In this document: piece after piece, positions 1 through 15,084 of the stretch
How positions within the stretch are numbered: position 1 is the stretch's first letter
Layout of the letters: the number at the start of each line of letters is the position of its first letter
Origin: Protopterus annectens
Lineage: Eukaryota; Chordata; Ceratodontiformes; Protopteridae
NCBI RefSeq assembly: GCF_019279795.1
Contig: NC_056725.1
Span: 1,074,372,270-1,074,436,269, forward strand
DNA length: 64,000 nucleotides
Direction: 5' to 3'
The notes under the pieces: generated by a model
Seen by the model: only the letters and a program-made list of their open reading frames with translations
The model's database searches: none
Told to the model about the DNA's origin: nothing
Position numbers and translations under genes: made by a program

Positions 1-2020
1 CACGTCTGTTGAATGCTCACACTACAGGGGGTAGCAATGTTGACCAGGACACATACCCTTGTACTGGTCGCCTGTGACACCCATGATATCATACCACAGT
101 CCATGTGTTATGTATGTCAACACACATGTCCAACAATAGCAATGCATACAAACATGGCAACAGGAGACACATGTGACATCTGTACTGTGCATGCAGCAAC
201 CATGCATGTGCAGTGGCCAATGTCCTTAACATAGTTGCACCTAACTACAACATGCAGTCGCAATGCAGCCCCATCATTGACACCTGTATACGGTGACATA
301 CAAACAGCACGTATGGAGGGATGTGTGTACATAAAGTGGTGAACCACCTGTGTAGATGTATGTGTGCAGGGGTGGCTCACAGTTGTGTCACACACCATCC
401 TATCGTGCCATGTGCAAACAGTACGCTATGTCACTGTTACATGATGGTGCTGACATAACGCATACACAGCGGTCAGGTGTTATCAACTATATGTCACATG
501 GCACCTGTAACACCTACAACCTCCCATGTGCATATAGCAGCACAATTGCCAGACATTGTGTTGGTACACATAATGCAATCAATACCGCTGCATGTCTATC
601 AAACGTGTCATCATATGGCAGGTGTATCATTCCCAGCACTGCCATGTGTGTCCGAATGTGTGACCAGAGATGCACATATCATGGGGATTATGTCCCAGTT
701 GTTACACATCCCTGTTTACCATTGTAGAGATCTGTACATACAGCAGTGTGCGAAGCATGACGTCGGCTGGTGTGGTGCATCACACACGTCGGCTGTCCGT
801 ATACACATGTGTGGTCACCACAGTGTGTGTGTGTATGTATGTATGTCTGGTGCTTGGTGTGAGGGTGTATGCTAATATACAGTGAGAAATGATCACTAGC
901 CCCACATGGTGACTAACCCGTAATGGTGATGCACTGCACTACCCTGTTGATGCCATAGGTCCCAGCCATACTGGCTACCTGTGCATGTTCCTTCTCTGTG
1001 ACACGTCGTGTGTGTGCATAGTACTGTGAGGATGATGACCACATAGGCAAGGGTCCCCACCTCAACACTATGGGGTGTGTGTTATAGTGGAGTACACCCC
1101 ATGAATGTGGCCATGTTCCCGTACTGTTACAGGGTCCTACTGCTACACAGTGTGGCCTCCAGCTACCAAGTGACACCTCACATCATCATTGGCCAGACCG
1201 CTGTGTACAACCCCTGCACCATGTCACCATACCAGTAATGTGTCCTGCTATGTATGTCACGTCTCTGTCCACTGTAGCCTGTGCCACTGACCACATGCAT
1301 CAGGTGCAGTATATGTGCGGACATCTGTGTCATGTTGGTGTTTCCAACAGTCAGGTTGAGGGTACATGTAGCATGCTGATATTGCCAGATGTGCCTGTGA
1401 GTAATCCACAGTTACACATGGGGGACTGCAAACACTGCTACCAGTAGGCACATGCAAGTACACCATAGGAGGGAACCAGGGTATCACAACCAACATGGTG
1501 CTACAGATGTAACTGAGACACATACCGTGAACACATCACAATGCATGCTGCACCTGAACTACATGGTATGACCAGTGCATGTCAACAGTACACAACCTAT
1601 GTCACATACACATCTCTCAGTATTCACACACAACCACTGCAACATACACATCCCTCACTATGCATACACAGGTAATATTGCATACACCTCTCACTATTCT
1701 GTTCACCCTGTGCATCAGAATATTTGAGCATATCCCTGCACCGATGGTGTGGATGACAGGGATGCGGCACAGGCTTCATCATATGCACAGGGTGATATGT
1801 TTGCCAGGGGCATAGGCTGCACCAATGGATGACATCATGTGTGTGTGTGTAAGGGCCGGTGATTCGATTGGACATGTCTGTTCAGAATGCATGTGGATGT
1901 TGTGGAGCCCTACAGTTGCATTTGCTGTGTGCGTGTATGTGTGTACACAGTTCTACCATTTGTGAGGCCTACACGGGGTATAATTGACAGCTCCAGATTG
2001 TACAGACCAGGTTGTACAGC
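1..2020. other. CA/TG-rich element body 3' of the Myb-like gene
   Basis: No gene is supported. The part from about 1,500 to 2,020 is recognisably homologous to 40,060-40,790, the 3' flank of the second Myb-like gene copy. Both contain a stretch reading GGCACAGGYTTCATCATATG followed by a TG run and a TACAGTTC-like block. This shows that the copied unit is longer than the coding exons. The short open frames here result from the TG-rich composition and do not look coding. Confidence 0.5.
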
Positions 2021-2946
2021 TCACTGTGTCCGTCCACGGCCACGTGACCTGTGCCTGCCTGGGGTTGCACGGGCACTACCAGGTGGAGGTACAGAGTGGC
2101 TACTGTCCGACGACACATGTCTGCTGGAACCGTGTCCCCACTGAGAACGTCCAGGTCCACATCCACGTGGCCTGCTGTGTCCTGGTGTGGACAGCACAGC
2201 ACCAGCTGCACTGCTACTGCTACCGGCACTATGGGAGCGGGCATGTGAGGTGGCACGCTCACATCGACCTACACTAGGTGGTGTTGCTGGCCTACGTCCA
2301 TGTGGCCTACGCCTCACTCCTACCAGATGTTCCAGCACAGACAGCTCACGCTCGTGGATTGCCATGCCATGGTTAAGGATTCTGACCATGTCACCCAATC
2401 GCCTATCCAGAACATCAGCAATCTGCTGTTGAGCATTTGCCAATGCCTGGATGTTGTCATTTAGGGTATGGATAGCAGCCGTCTGCAGCCTCTGCCCTTC
2501 TCTGTTCTGCTGTTCAGCACATGCCTGTGCTGCCTTTACAGTCTGGAACATGCATCTGGTGATACCAGCTGCTGCGCTCTGTCCTGCAGGTGTATGTCTG
2601 CCATAGGTCCTCCTACGAGCAGCACCGGCCACATGCCTATGTGGCAAATCTGCAGTCATTACACTGACACCATGGTGTGTAGACACACCTTCTGTAGCCA
2701 CCACACGTTCCTGTTCCACGCTAACAGATGCTGACTGTCCTTCCTCTATGGCCACTGGTGATGCGGTATATGTTGGCAGCAGAACTGTGTGCGGGGAAGA
2801 GGGGGACATAGCTGGGATGGTAACCATTGGCACAGATTCAGCCCCTGACAACCCTGCCTGTACCTCATGCATATGTTCATCACTGCTAGTATCTGTGGGG
2901 ACACTAACATCAGATGGACCGCAGGAGGGTAACACACCTACATCAC
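2021..2946 (-). CDS. Myb-like Harbinger partner protein, exon 2 (copy 1)
   Basis: Second coding exon of the Harbinger-associated Myb-like gene. It begins after a good acceptor (pyrimidine-rich tract then TTCACAG at 2,947) in phase 1, which matches the phase-1 donor of exon 1 at 4,858. It stays open for about 307 residues to a TGA at 2,021. The encoded part has an acidic, Ser/Thr/Pro-rich linker, then a predicted amphipathic or coiled-coil helix (motifs FQTVKAAQACAEQQN, LNDNIQALANAQQQIADVLD). The C-terminus is Arg/Gly/Ser-rich and basic, ending RHRSRGRGRTQ. The spliced protein would be about 438 residues. Such helices are compatible with oligomerisation or transposase contact, but that is inference. 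Codon content is GC-rich against the CA/TG-rich surroundings, which supports real coding sequence. The upstream Cys/Val run in the same frame is a translated (CA)n intron repeat and is not coding. Confidence 0.72.
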
Positions 2947-4857
<1,911 letters not shown>

Positions 4858-5248
4858 CAGGCAACTCCAGGCTCATTGGTTGGGAGACACCCACCTCCAC
4901 GATGGCAGCTAGTGTCTGTGGATGCTCTTCCCTGGGTGTCCCCAGACTGGCCAGTAGCTCCTCGGTGTGTGTGAGTGGGGGCTGGGTTGGTGGCCCACCA
5001 CCTGTTCCACTTTGTTCCCTGGCGATTGCAGTGGCACGCTGTTTTGCATGTCGTATCAAGTCCATGCAGTGTCTGCGCACCTGCTGGTAGGTGCGGTTAT
5101 GGCCACCCACATCGTTCACCCTCCTGTGTAGATCCTGCCAAAGGTCATCCTGCTGCTGGGCATGCTGTGGCACATGGCTGATCAACAAGTCATAGTTTTC
5201 ATGGAGCTGTGAGATGCGGCTGTATGCTGGAAGGCGTGTACGGGGCAT
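4858..5248 (-). CDS. Myb/SANT-like DNA-binding exon 1 of Harbinger partner gene (copy 1)
   Basis: First coding exon, about 130 residues plus one base, ending at a consensus donor (CTG|GTAAGT). The ATG at 5,246-5,248 was chosen because it lies 3 bases after a strong acceptor (TGTCTTACAG), implying an upstream non-coding exon; copy 2 has the same arrangement. Residues about 1-75 are a Myb/SANT-like fold. W37 is in DDLWQDLHRRVNDVG and is followed by RTYQQVRRHCMDLIRHAKQRA, matching the Myb/SANT partner proteins of PIF/Harbinger transposons. The usual tryptophan of the last helix is Cys here (RHCMDL). Helix 1 is poorly conserved compared with copy 2. Residues about 85-130 are Pro/Thr/Glu-rich with an LTHTEELLASL motif shared with copy 2. 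The role known for this family is nuclear import of the transposase and binding of the element ends. Confidence 0.78.
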
Positions 5249-5252
5249 TATC

Positions 5253-8200
5253 TGTAAGACATAATGATGGTGACAGGTCACAGTTTCAGAGATGTACAGA
5301 GATACTGCTGCACATACATTTCTATGACATCTACTACATCTGCACAGTTATCTTTGCAAAGCATCATGACACTGACATGACTGACGTGTTTGTGTCACAC
5401 ACATGTCACACCCATTACGCATTGGATATCATCACCATATATGTGTGTCACCTCATTACAGTGTTCATACGCCATGTGAATGCTGTCTTGCTGTGGGCAT
5501 GTCTATTTGCCTGCACTTGTGTTCTTACCTATCTGCACATGCCTGGATGTGTCCACGGTAATGCTGTTGACCTTGATGCTGTGTATATGTCACATATCAA
5601 CACAGACATAGCCGTAATGGACTTGAGCAGTGACAATGCACACATATGCATGGACACCTGTACATGCATGTGTTTTGCCATATACATCTACACATCACTG
5701 TACAACTGTTCAACATCCTGCCATGGATTGCCTGTGTTGCATATGTGATAGACATGGGACAATGGCTAGTCAGACGTCATTCGCAGGGATGGTTATCAAC
5801 CATAGCATGTGCGGGCAAGGTTTCCAAGCTGTAACAGACAGCCATTATGCCACCTCAAGGTGCACCAGTGCCACATTACTGATCCAGTCAGTTGATAGTA
5901 CATCTACCATGCGGCCATCACACCATGTATGACTGGGATGACATGTGCAACTTTGATGGACAGGGTTGCATGGTATGGTGGGAGTATGTCACATATATGG
6001 CACAGGGATCTGTCCAGCCTGTAGCGATCCTAGTATTAGGACGGTGGCTGTCCATGACATATGTCTTACAGATCAGGATATGGACATGTAGAATGTCCAT
6101 CATCATGGTGTAGCAAATGTCTTTCTGCAAGGTAGACAGCATGCTGCATAGTGGAGATGAGGATTGTGAAGGCTGGTTTTGCCTATCCACGCATGGCCAT
6201 TACCCCTTAAAGGTGGTATGAGATCCAATATTGATCACCACAGTGCTGTATATGCCTGTCCAGTGATCTCTGTGCTCATGGATGGCACCCTGACATGACA
6301 TGGGCACCTCATATGACTACCTAAGGTGCCTGGAGATGTCACCAAGTCAGGGGGTGCACTGCACAGCACCATCCCTTACACAGTGTCCATAATGTTAACC
6401 ACAGCCTAGGTAGTAGTTAATGGGTACAGGGATGTTCACCTAGCGGTGACAATGCTGGTATCATCCATCAGACTGTGCACATATGTCACACACCTCTCCC
6501 ACACAGCCCATTCTGTATGTTGTTCACAACACTGACACAGCTATACTCATAGGTCATGGCCATTCACAGCCTTACATACACAGATGCCTAACATTTGTCT
6601 GTGTGGTATGGGCTACAATGAGGGTGGAGTACAACACATTAACCCTGTTCTACTGTAGCTGGCACTGGTGTGATGTGCACATGTCACTCTTGCACCTTTT
6701 GTAGTTGTGTGTCTGTCAACAGGCCACTGGTGGAACACTCCTGTGACATACAAAGGTATTTGTAATCAAACATCCATGCTGTCTTGTACATCTGTACTGC
6801 TAACATCTACAGTGATAATGGTTCATGGACATGCACACCATACTCAGCAGGGTTATAGTGCGGTGCCACCCATAATGACTGTCATCACCACTTGTGGGTT
6901 GATATTATCCAACACACTATCTGTATTGTATGGTCATGCTAGGCACTTGTTCAGAACTTGTGAGCATGTCATGAGTTACTGATTAATATAGCACCCATTC
7001 CACACCATTTCCCACAGGTACACTGGCTGTCCTACACTTCCCAGCTTGCTTATGGTACAACAGCTGTTGTACACACGTAACGCACATATCCTGTGGGACA
7101 TGGTTGTATATACAGGCATGTCAAACTGTCACGTACCAGTGCTACTGCCTGTCTACATGATGGATATGTCGTACATGTGGCAATAGAGCAATTGTCTCAT
7201 GTACACATTCAATGCACATCTCCCAACATACGACACTACAGCCTGTGGGGGATGCACTTCTGCATCCGTGCTGGGGGCATAGCTCTCAAGTGTACCTCAT
7301 TACGAGGAACGTACCTCATTTGGGGCCTTAAAAAGTGCATGTTCTTCAAGGTTCCACATTGAAGGGGTCTGTCACACATTCATTGTTGGAAATTGTTTAA
7401 CTGCTAGCCATGGCTAAATAGATGGGAATCATATTAATTCATTAGAATATCTTTTTTATACGTAAAACCAGCCTATATTAGCCATCATATGCCCTTCCTA
7501 GTTGAAGCTGTTAGTAAGCCAGTAGTAAGTGTTCCATGTTTTGCCCATTTGTCACACATTATGAGGGCTAATGTTCCTCATTTTGGGGACAGGAGGTTGA
7601 TAGCTATGGCTGGGGGTAATGCTGTCACCAACCCTGACTGCACCTGACAGTCATGTGGGGATGTGTAACATTCGCAACACACCCCACCCATCACATAGTC
7701 TCACATGATCTCCACCACAGGCCACATCTACGAGGACAACTTGTGCAGTACATCTCCATACTCTGTGTAGGCACCAGAGGTAGCCCCCATCATGGAATAC
7801 AACATCACCAACTTATAGCCCACAGACTCATGTGTGCCCATCACATACAGCCAATAGGGAGTTTTAACATTCACAACACACCAGTCATAGGTGACTCTGT
7901 AGGGAGTCACACTGCAGTTCCACACAGCAGGCTACACAAGGCGATAGTCGCTTACATCTTGCTGTCGGGTAACTGGTTCTGCAACATAACCTATGCACCC
8001 ATGTCACACCTCACCAGGTACGATGTGACTGTCATTCTCCATGTTAGTGTGACTGCCCTGAGATGCCACTTCACAGACTACGTGTGAAGGGACATGCAAT
8101 AGCTCACCAGTCTTATAGCCCTGAGGGTGGGGGCCAAGCCCTGGGGAGCATTATGCATTCATCCGGACATGATACTACTGTACAATGACCGACTGTGTCA

Positions 8201-9450
8201 CTTCAACAGTTGTCTATGCTCCTATTGTCATTCCACAGGCACCTGGTATCTGTCCGCTTTGACTGACCTGGTCAAACACAATGCTGTGGCACAGATGACT
8301 TGCACCTGTCAGCCCTGGGAGTACAGCTCACATGTAAGGCTCTTGCTGCTTCTATACTGCCTGTCTTTCACAGTTTCCAATAACAGTCACCGGCAGAACG
8401 GGAACTGGCAAGCACGACATGGGGTCATGTGACACAATGCTTGCATCTTCCTCTGTGATGCACGCAGGCAAGGCACACCTTATAATGCACCACTCCAATA
8501 TCTCTGCAGTGACTGGGACCTGCCTCTAGGCTCTGCAGAGCACACCTGCAATGACAGGTTATAGACAGACCATACCTTTCAGGCAATACCTGGACCGGCA
8601 CACCTACAGCTGAGGGGTTCCCATATCCCACTATGCTGTGCACACATCCTGGCTAGTTACTTAGCACAATGCATCAGAGGTGCTCCACGTGCAACTAACT
8701 GTGTCCGGGACTGCTATACACATTGTAACAAGCTACAGATTCAACATCATACCCCACGGTTAACATACCTCATTTGTTGGTATATTGGACAGTGGGGCTC
8801 AGACAGCTACTACTGATGTGTGACTGACACTACCCCACACTTAACTGGGATAGCCACTTATGTACCGACACATCCATGAGTCATAACCTCCACTCTGCTG
8901 GATCAACCCATACACACCACCTCCAAGACCAAAATTAACCTTGACATGAACACTACCACCATGTGACTGGTGTTACACACCTGGGGTTATCCCCTCATTG
9001 GTGGATTCCAAACATATGCTAATCAACCTTGTTAGCCACATCCATCACAGCATACACAGTACATGAGTACTACAACACCTACTACAGACGTCTTCTGACA
9101 GCGGTTGTTAATGTCATGACACCCGTGCAGATGGACGATGCACATACAAATGCTGAAACATACCCCAGTGCACTTCATTAGCATGTACACAACTGCATGG
9201 ATCATGCTATTCCACACAGAGCCATGATGGTACACACCAGATAACAGACGCCACTCTGGTGGTCATGTTCCATGGACATATGATGTACAACAACAGGTGT
9301 AGGCTGTTGCACAGTGGTGTACATTCCCATGGGTGGGGTAGCTCACTGGTCAGCCTTGGTAGGGCCACAGGATCCCTCATCACATACTCCAAGACTAGCT
9401 ACGTAAACATTACTGCGACACATTCCGGGTGTACCACCAGGCATTATGGT
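5253..9450. other. CA/TG-rich element body, no gene seen
   Basis: A long CA/TG-rich stretch with short chance open frames only. Near 7,290-7,320 and 7,560-7,600 there are two related blocks around the words TACCTCATT and TTCCTCATTTTGGGG, which may be remnants of a small inserted element. I cannot name it. No other structure is supported. Confidence 0.4.
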
Positions 9451-10450
9451 GGTATGTCAGTAGTCGATGGCAACACCCACATCTGCTGTCACATACAACA
9501 GTCACTCAGGAACATTACAGACCCAGGTGATGTTGGCAACATGCTGGAGGATGGATTCAATGCTAACATTACACCCTCTCACTCACTACAGGGCCACAAT
9601 CCATACAGGAACATTGTGGTGTCTCTGTGGTCACACCTACACAGTACTAACCTGCACTCTATATGTCCTGGGACACTGGCCCCATGTCACCTTCCAACAT
9701 CCCAGGCTGTGATGTCCACAAACCTCTGAATGACATGTCTCCCCACTAGGCCACCATATTCAGTAATAGCCTTGTTTCAGACATTGTAGCCCCTGAATGG
9801 CTGACAGCAGCATTTATCACACTACACACAGGTGGCACCACAATGCATGAGTGGGACTATAGTCCTACACACCTGACTGGACTGTTCTGCATGGCTATGG
9901 GGCACATCATCAAGGACGTCATTCACAGAGACATTGTTGGGCTCCCGTCCATTGATGCCACCCGGGTTGGGCTTGTTAGGGCCAGAGCAGAGTCACTACA
10001 CCTGGTGGACTCCTTTCATACAGTTACCAGGGCAGTTGCTGATGGTACGGGAGTCCACACATCCTACATTGTCCTCTCATTGCCTTTCAGCACCATTCTC
10101 CATTCTGGTATTGACAACATACACTTCCACCTGCACATTGTACCCTATGTCTCAGGATGTTATGCAATGTGGCTCATGGACAGGACACACACAGTGAGGC
10201 CAACATACCATAGTACCTACTGCATGTCAGTTACATTTGGTATACCACAGTCCTCAGTCATAGGGCCCCTCATGTTCAGTATATGCTTCCCTGCGGTACA
10301 GGCTAGCACAGGGGACTTTCCCTGCCTAGCTTTACAAACCCCTGCATACAAAGCACCATGATTGCTCCACCAGCTGATACTGACTCCATCCATATGGGTG
10401 TCACTGTGACAGATACCTGATATGACTATCATGGCGTCAAGCTGCATGAC
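9450..10450 (+). pseudogene. Non-LTR retrotransposon RT relic (LINE family A) inside element 1
   Basis: A decayed reverse-transcriptase segment. Translated pieces include GDVGNMLEDGFNANIT near 9,530, corresponding to GNILADRISVNFT near 34,930. Further pieces are WLMDRTHTV near 10,170 and VTFGIPQSSVIGPLMFSI near 10,230-10,290; the last is the RT motif usually written GVPQGSVLGPLLF. The same family is present at 34.8-37.9 kb and 45.1-46.0 kb. The CR1/L2/Jockey-group placement is by motif only. Indels and stops throughout show that it is dead. It is inserted between the Myb-like gene and the transposase. Confidence 0.6.
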
Positions 10451-13400
10451 ACAAGATGCATGAACATCACCTTTGCATTACAACATTCACCCACTGACTA
10501 TCACATGGATGGTAGTCCCCTACATACATATCACATTGTACATGTTTGCAGTACACACATATGTCGCACCCACTCCTGTGGTTACTGTATTGCCACTGTG
10601 GCGTGGATATCCTTCTATGGGGCCACACTTATCTGGACTGGGTGTGTAGCTGGTACATAGGCACCCATTGTACCTCTGAACTCAAGACCTCTACACACAT
10701 TCAAGGGAACACCACCCCATTTAGGGTGTACCTTACACAACAGCTAAAGCTTTACATACCACAACATTAACACTCCATGACGTTTACTGAGATCCGACAG
10801 TTTAAGTATGCGGCTGCACTATGGACACCACATCTGTACACATTTGCATACTACAAACTCAAGGGTGACCTCTGCTGATCAGACAGGGCCCATGTCCACA
10901 ACATTATTAATGGATATACTCCTCATACGCGACATAAGCAAAAGCCACTGTGACCAACATGCTCATGGATATGTGCACACACGCCACAATGAGTGGGATG
11001 TGCTTGAGGGTTACATTCCCAAACCGGACACTCACCATGCTTTGGAACATGTGTCCTATGTACATCACGCAGGGACACTCAGTCGCACTGTTCATGTGAT
11101 ACCTCCCTTGGTGGTTGGGAGACACATGTAGGCCTGGGATCACTGCAGTGGCTGTACTGTGCAGAGGTGCAGGTGACACATGGCTCTGCTGTTCACAGGA
11201 CACTACCCTAGGGAGGTGCCACTGGTGTGAACACTGTAGTTGTGCTTACACATGGACTTGCCAGACTGCATAGTACCCCACTATGCACCTGTGAAGCTAT
11301 TACATGTCCTTTGTGCATGGTTACTTGGTAGCCCTTCCATTTAGATTAGCTACCATGCTATTACAATGTCCCATGCCTACAAGCCAGCTATTTCAATGTC
11401 CAATGCCTACAAGCCATATGTGTCCTGTTATTGTACATGCCAATAGATGATACCTTTGGTATGCATGATATGCCTGTTATGCTGTGTAGAATATCTGTCA
11501 TATCTACCTACAATACTATACATTACACATATTTCACATAGTATCCCATAATGCAAAGCATACTTGCACAGCGGGACCAGCTTAGATATGTCATTGACGT
11601 TATATGCCCATACACATGCGTGCTGTGACAGTATATCAACATATACTATCCCCTGCTATGGCACGTACTTGTTGGACATACCCTACCACTGACGGCGGGT
11701 TGTATGAAATTGTTCTGTTTAAAGCCCTCATGTAGCATCCCTTGTGGTGTCTGTGATGTGTACCTTGTGGCCCACTGCTGGACGCACAGTTTCTACAAGT
11801 GTTAGTATGCTCAGCAAGACATCACTACATAAATACCTTTTCCCACTTTATGCATTGCGGACACGTTTAATTAATGCAAACCGGGATATACATACAGTAA
11901 AACTAATTAATACAGATCATGCTATACATAACCTTACATATCGGGTGTTCTACATACCTTGTTATCGTTACGGAGTTTTGTCTCTATCTCTCTCACAGTG
12001 TTTCAAATGGTATTTGGTATGAGCATACTGTTTGAATGTCTGGCAAGTCATCCTTATATACGCCGATACCTGTAACATGTGGTTTCATCCCACCAATTGG
12101 TGTTCCTGAGTGACTAATTACTTGCATATCAGCTGTGCAGCTACTCCATTCGCCAATTATGCGGCAACAGTGGGGTATAATTGAATTCTCCACTTGGGTG
12201 TTGCCTATTTGCCCTACCTTTGGGGAGACGGCCTGTATTGTGTTTTGTTATGTGTAATTGCAACTGCTATGCATGGAGACAAGTATACTTTGGATTCATG
12301 TCCCCCGTGGATTGTGTGTGACAGCTAGAGTATGTGGTTCAACATGTGGGTGTACCTGTCATCCCAACGTCTGATAACGGACTATTGCAAACAAAACCTG
12401 TAACATGGCTGTTTGTTCCATTATACAACGCCTGCAATTTTGCATGACGCCTTTAATTGTGTCTCTCACATGGTATGTTGATGGTTCTGCAGATGTAATT
12501 GACTGACTGGATGTTTGTGCTGCTATTACAGTCTGTATTGCTTTAGTTTCTAATGTGGGGGATGTCGGTGGGTGTACGTAGCATTAACAGGTTTGTGGGG
12601 CTTGCATTTCTACATATTCCATATATATATATGTGTGTGGGCTCCGTCCCTAATTAGAGAGTTAACAGTTAGTAGACTTATGTTACGGGATTGTACATTG
12701 GGCCGTTGTTAATTGGTTTCTATATCGTCTGCAGGTGAGGTTGCTACTTATATACCTCTGGAATTGCAGCGGTATATCAAGGGATATGTGTAAGTGACAG
12801 CTATCCCTTGTATTTCTGTCCCAGATATTTGCAGTCATTGTGGTTGTGTTGGTAAAAGAACCTGTTTGCCATGGGTTGCCACCTTTTCATATGGTCATTG
12901 TTGGACACTTGCGGGACACACAGCGGTGTTTACAGGCCAACACGTAGCCACGGTCAGTACACAGGTTAGCATATACTTTTATCCTCAATACATACCTATT
13001 GTTGTGGGCTTTGGCTACTTATCATATTGCATGTAACATTTACGTTTCTTACATACAGGCATAACTATTAAATACGACTATTACATTATATATGGGACAT
13101 ATTAATGTCCTAAAATCTCGGACATTTGCCCTTTGCACTGTTTTATGTCAGGACGCACCTGCCCAGGTGAGGCTGTCCCTCCTACTGTGGGACAGGTGGT
13201 AACCGTATGCCTATGGCTAGCTATACCCACACCTACTGTACTGATCTACCTCTGACTTGGCACTAACAGACACATGTTGTGGACACACACACACATTACA
13301 GTCACATGGAGATGCACACGGCACCCTCAACACACACATACACAGTCTACGGCACTCACAAATACAGTTGAACACAGTACCTACGTGGACCGCAACACCG

Positions 13401-13560
13401 ACAGCAGTGACTAAATGTCCCTTCATATAATCATACTATTACTCGCGGCTGTACTGTGTTCTATCGGTCTTTCAGCCTCGTGGTTACGCATGTCGGTATG
13501 TTACACGTTCCATAGTTGGCGGTATCCTATTTATTTGTACCTCCAAGTGTTATGAATGTC
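10450..13560. other. Element 1 body between LINE relic and transposase
   Basis: No gene is supported. A segment near 11,120-11,160 matches 39,255-39,290 in inverted orientation (core CCACTGCAGTGATCCC), so this body is shared with element 2. From about 11,700 the composition shifts from CA/TG-rich to a more ordinary AT-rich mix. Confidence 0.4.
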
Positions 13561-13565
13561 GTTGA

Positions 13566-13662
13566 CCTATCTATATATATTTGCAGATATCGCTGAATCC
13601 ATATATATCAACATATATCACTCTATTGCCCTTTCTATCTGTATTATATATATATATGCATA

Positions 13663-13701
<39 letters not shown>
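13566..13701. repeat. AT-rich microsatellite block
   Basis: An ATAT-rich stretch with (AT)n concentrated at about 13,645-13,700, just 3' of the element 1 transposase gene. The Ile/Tyr open frames here are repeat translations. Confidence 0.85.
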
Positions 13702-13703
<2 letters not shown>

Positions 13704-13932
13704 GGCGAGGAACGTGACAGGCACACAGCACCACCATATGCTGATAGGCTCATGTACTGTTCAGGTGTTGACATTCCGTGTTCCACTAGCTGTTGTGTGT
13801 ACAATGTTTGAGGGCTGCCTATGTAGGAGTCACACATTGGGCCACCTATAAATTACAATTTACAGGTGGTCATGTTTGTGTGCCATCCATTTTACTGTGT
13901 GTGCAGGTGGAGAGGTGTCAGTCCATAGGGGC

Positions 13933-15084
13933 CTACACTGTCAGAGTATGTGCTATACATTCCCTCTTTGCCAAGGCATAGGCATATTGGGCATGCCTCC
14001 GTCTGCCTACTGGGGCTGGCACAGTGTGTTCATGGTCTGAATCCCTCTGTGCCTGTAATGGCCTTGGCAATTGCAGTGGGCTATGAGGGCCTTCACCATT
14101 TTGTCCCTGCTGCAGCTGCTTCCGCAGGATCTTATTATGTAGCATGGCACATACTATGATGATGTGGGCACACGTGCATGGAGAGTACTGCAAGGCTCCA
14201 CCAAATGTATCCAAGCACCGGAACCGTGATTTCAGCATCCCGAACACATGCTCTATGATGATTCTGGTTTGTGCGTGTGCCTCATTATGGCGTTCTTGCA
14301 TGGGTGTGTGTGCATTTCTGATGGGAGTCATCATCCACGGCTCCAGTGCATAGCCAGCATCCCCCACAAGATGGCCATGTGGGATGTTCCCCCTGACAAA
14401 TACCTGATACAGCTGTGAGGCATGCCAGATATGGGAGTCATGGTAGCTTCCAGGGCTGCCAGCACACACATCCCTGATAATGCCCTGGGCATTGCACATG
14501 ACCTGGCAGTTGGTGGAGTGGAATCCCTTACGGTTTATGTAGTGCCTACCATGTTCACCGGGTGGTGACTTGATTTGTATGTGCGTGCAGTCTATCGCAT
14601 CCAGTACCTCCGGGTAGTGTGCCACATGGTGGAAGTGGCGCATATTGCTGGCCAACTCCTCCTGAGTTCGGGGGAAGTATATCTGCTCATTGGCATGTGG
14701 TAACATGGCATCCAGGAACTGGTGTAGTACCCTGGATGCTGATGCCTGTGAGTTCCCCATTATATCTCCAGTTGGCCTTTGAAAGGTACCTGTGGCCAGT
14801 ATTCGCAGGCTTACACATACCTTCGTGTCCACTGGGATGGGTTCCCCTCTGTTGTTTCTGGTTCTCAGGCGTGGCCGGCACAGCTCCACTATTTGCTGTA
14901 AGATGTCCCTGTCCACCCTGTAACACTCTACTATCTCCAGGTCATGTAGCCCCTGGTAGGTTACCCTTGGTCTGAACACTCTCCTTCTCCTCCAAGGCCT
15001 GCGGTGGTTGTCAGCATCATCCTCCACAACACCGTCAGTCTCTAACACATGCTGATGAATCACAGCTATGGCAGCTCCCAACAT
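13933..15084 (-). CDS. PIF/Harbinger (HARBI1-like) transposase, intact 383-residue frame
   Basis: Single-exon DDE nuclease of the PIF/Harbinger superfamily (DDE_Tnp_4 fold), close in length to vertebrate HARBI1 (about 350). The start is the ATG at 15,082-15,084, giving MLGAAIAVIHQ. Residues about 30-130 form the helical N-terminal region with ILATGTFQRPTGD and SQASASRVLHQF motifs, resembling the HTH-like part of the family. Catalytic residues are visible as D165 (AIDCTHIQI), D216 (GSYHDSHIWH) and E278 (IIIEHVFGMLKSRF). GDAGYALEPWMMTP lies at about 241-254. The frame has no stop or indel, and every recognisable family motif is kept, so it may be recently active. The reaction is cut-and-paste transposition with 3-bp target duplications. 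It points inward from the presumed right terminus and shares its strand with the Myb-like gene. The C-terminal about 55 residues are variable and basic. Confidence 0.93.
   Translation of the reverse strand: MLGAAIAVIHQHVLETDGVVEDDADNHRRPWRRRRVFRPRVTYQGLHDLEIVECYRVDRDILQQIVELCRPRLRTRNNRGEPIPVDTKVCVSLRILATGTFQRPTGDIMGNSQASASRVLHQFLDAMLPHANEQIYFPRTQEELASNMRHFHHVAHYPEVLDAIDCTHIQIKSPPGEHGRHYINRKGFHSTNCQVMCNAQGIIRDVCAGSPGSYHDSHIWHASQLYQVFVRGNIPHGHLVGDAGYALEPWMMTPIRNAHTPMQERHNEAHAQTRIIIEHVFGMLKSRFRCLDTFGGALQYSPCTCAHIIIVCAMLHNKILRKQLQQGQNGEGPHSPLQLPRPLQAQRDSDHEHTVPAPVGRRRHAQYAYALAKRECIAHTLTV

Noticed and set aside
14619-14975. 118-residue plus-strand frame
   Set aside because: Shadow of the transposase on the opposite strand.
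13933-15084. Host HARBI1 gene
   Set aside because: It sits beside a Myb-like transposon gene with a second transposon-borne copy nearby and an element-type terminus, so a mobile copy is more likely than the single-copy host gene. Domestication is not excluded.
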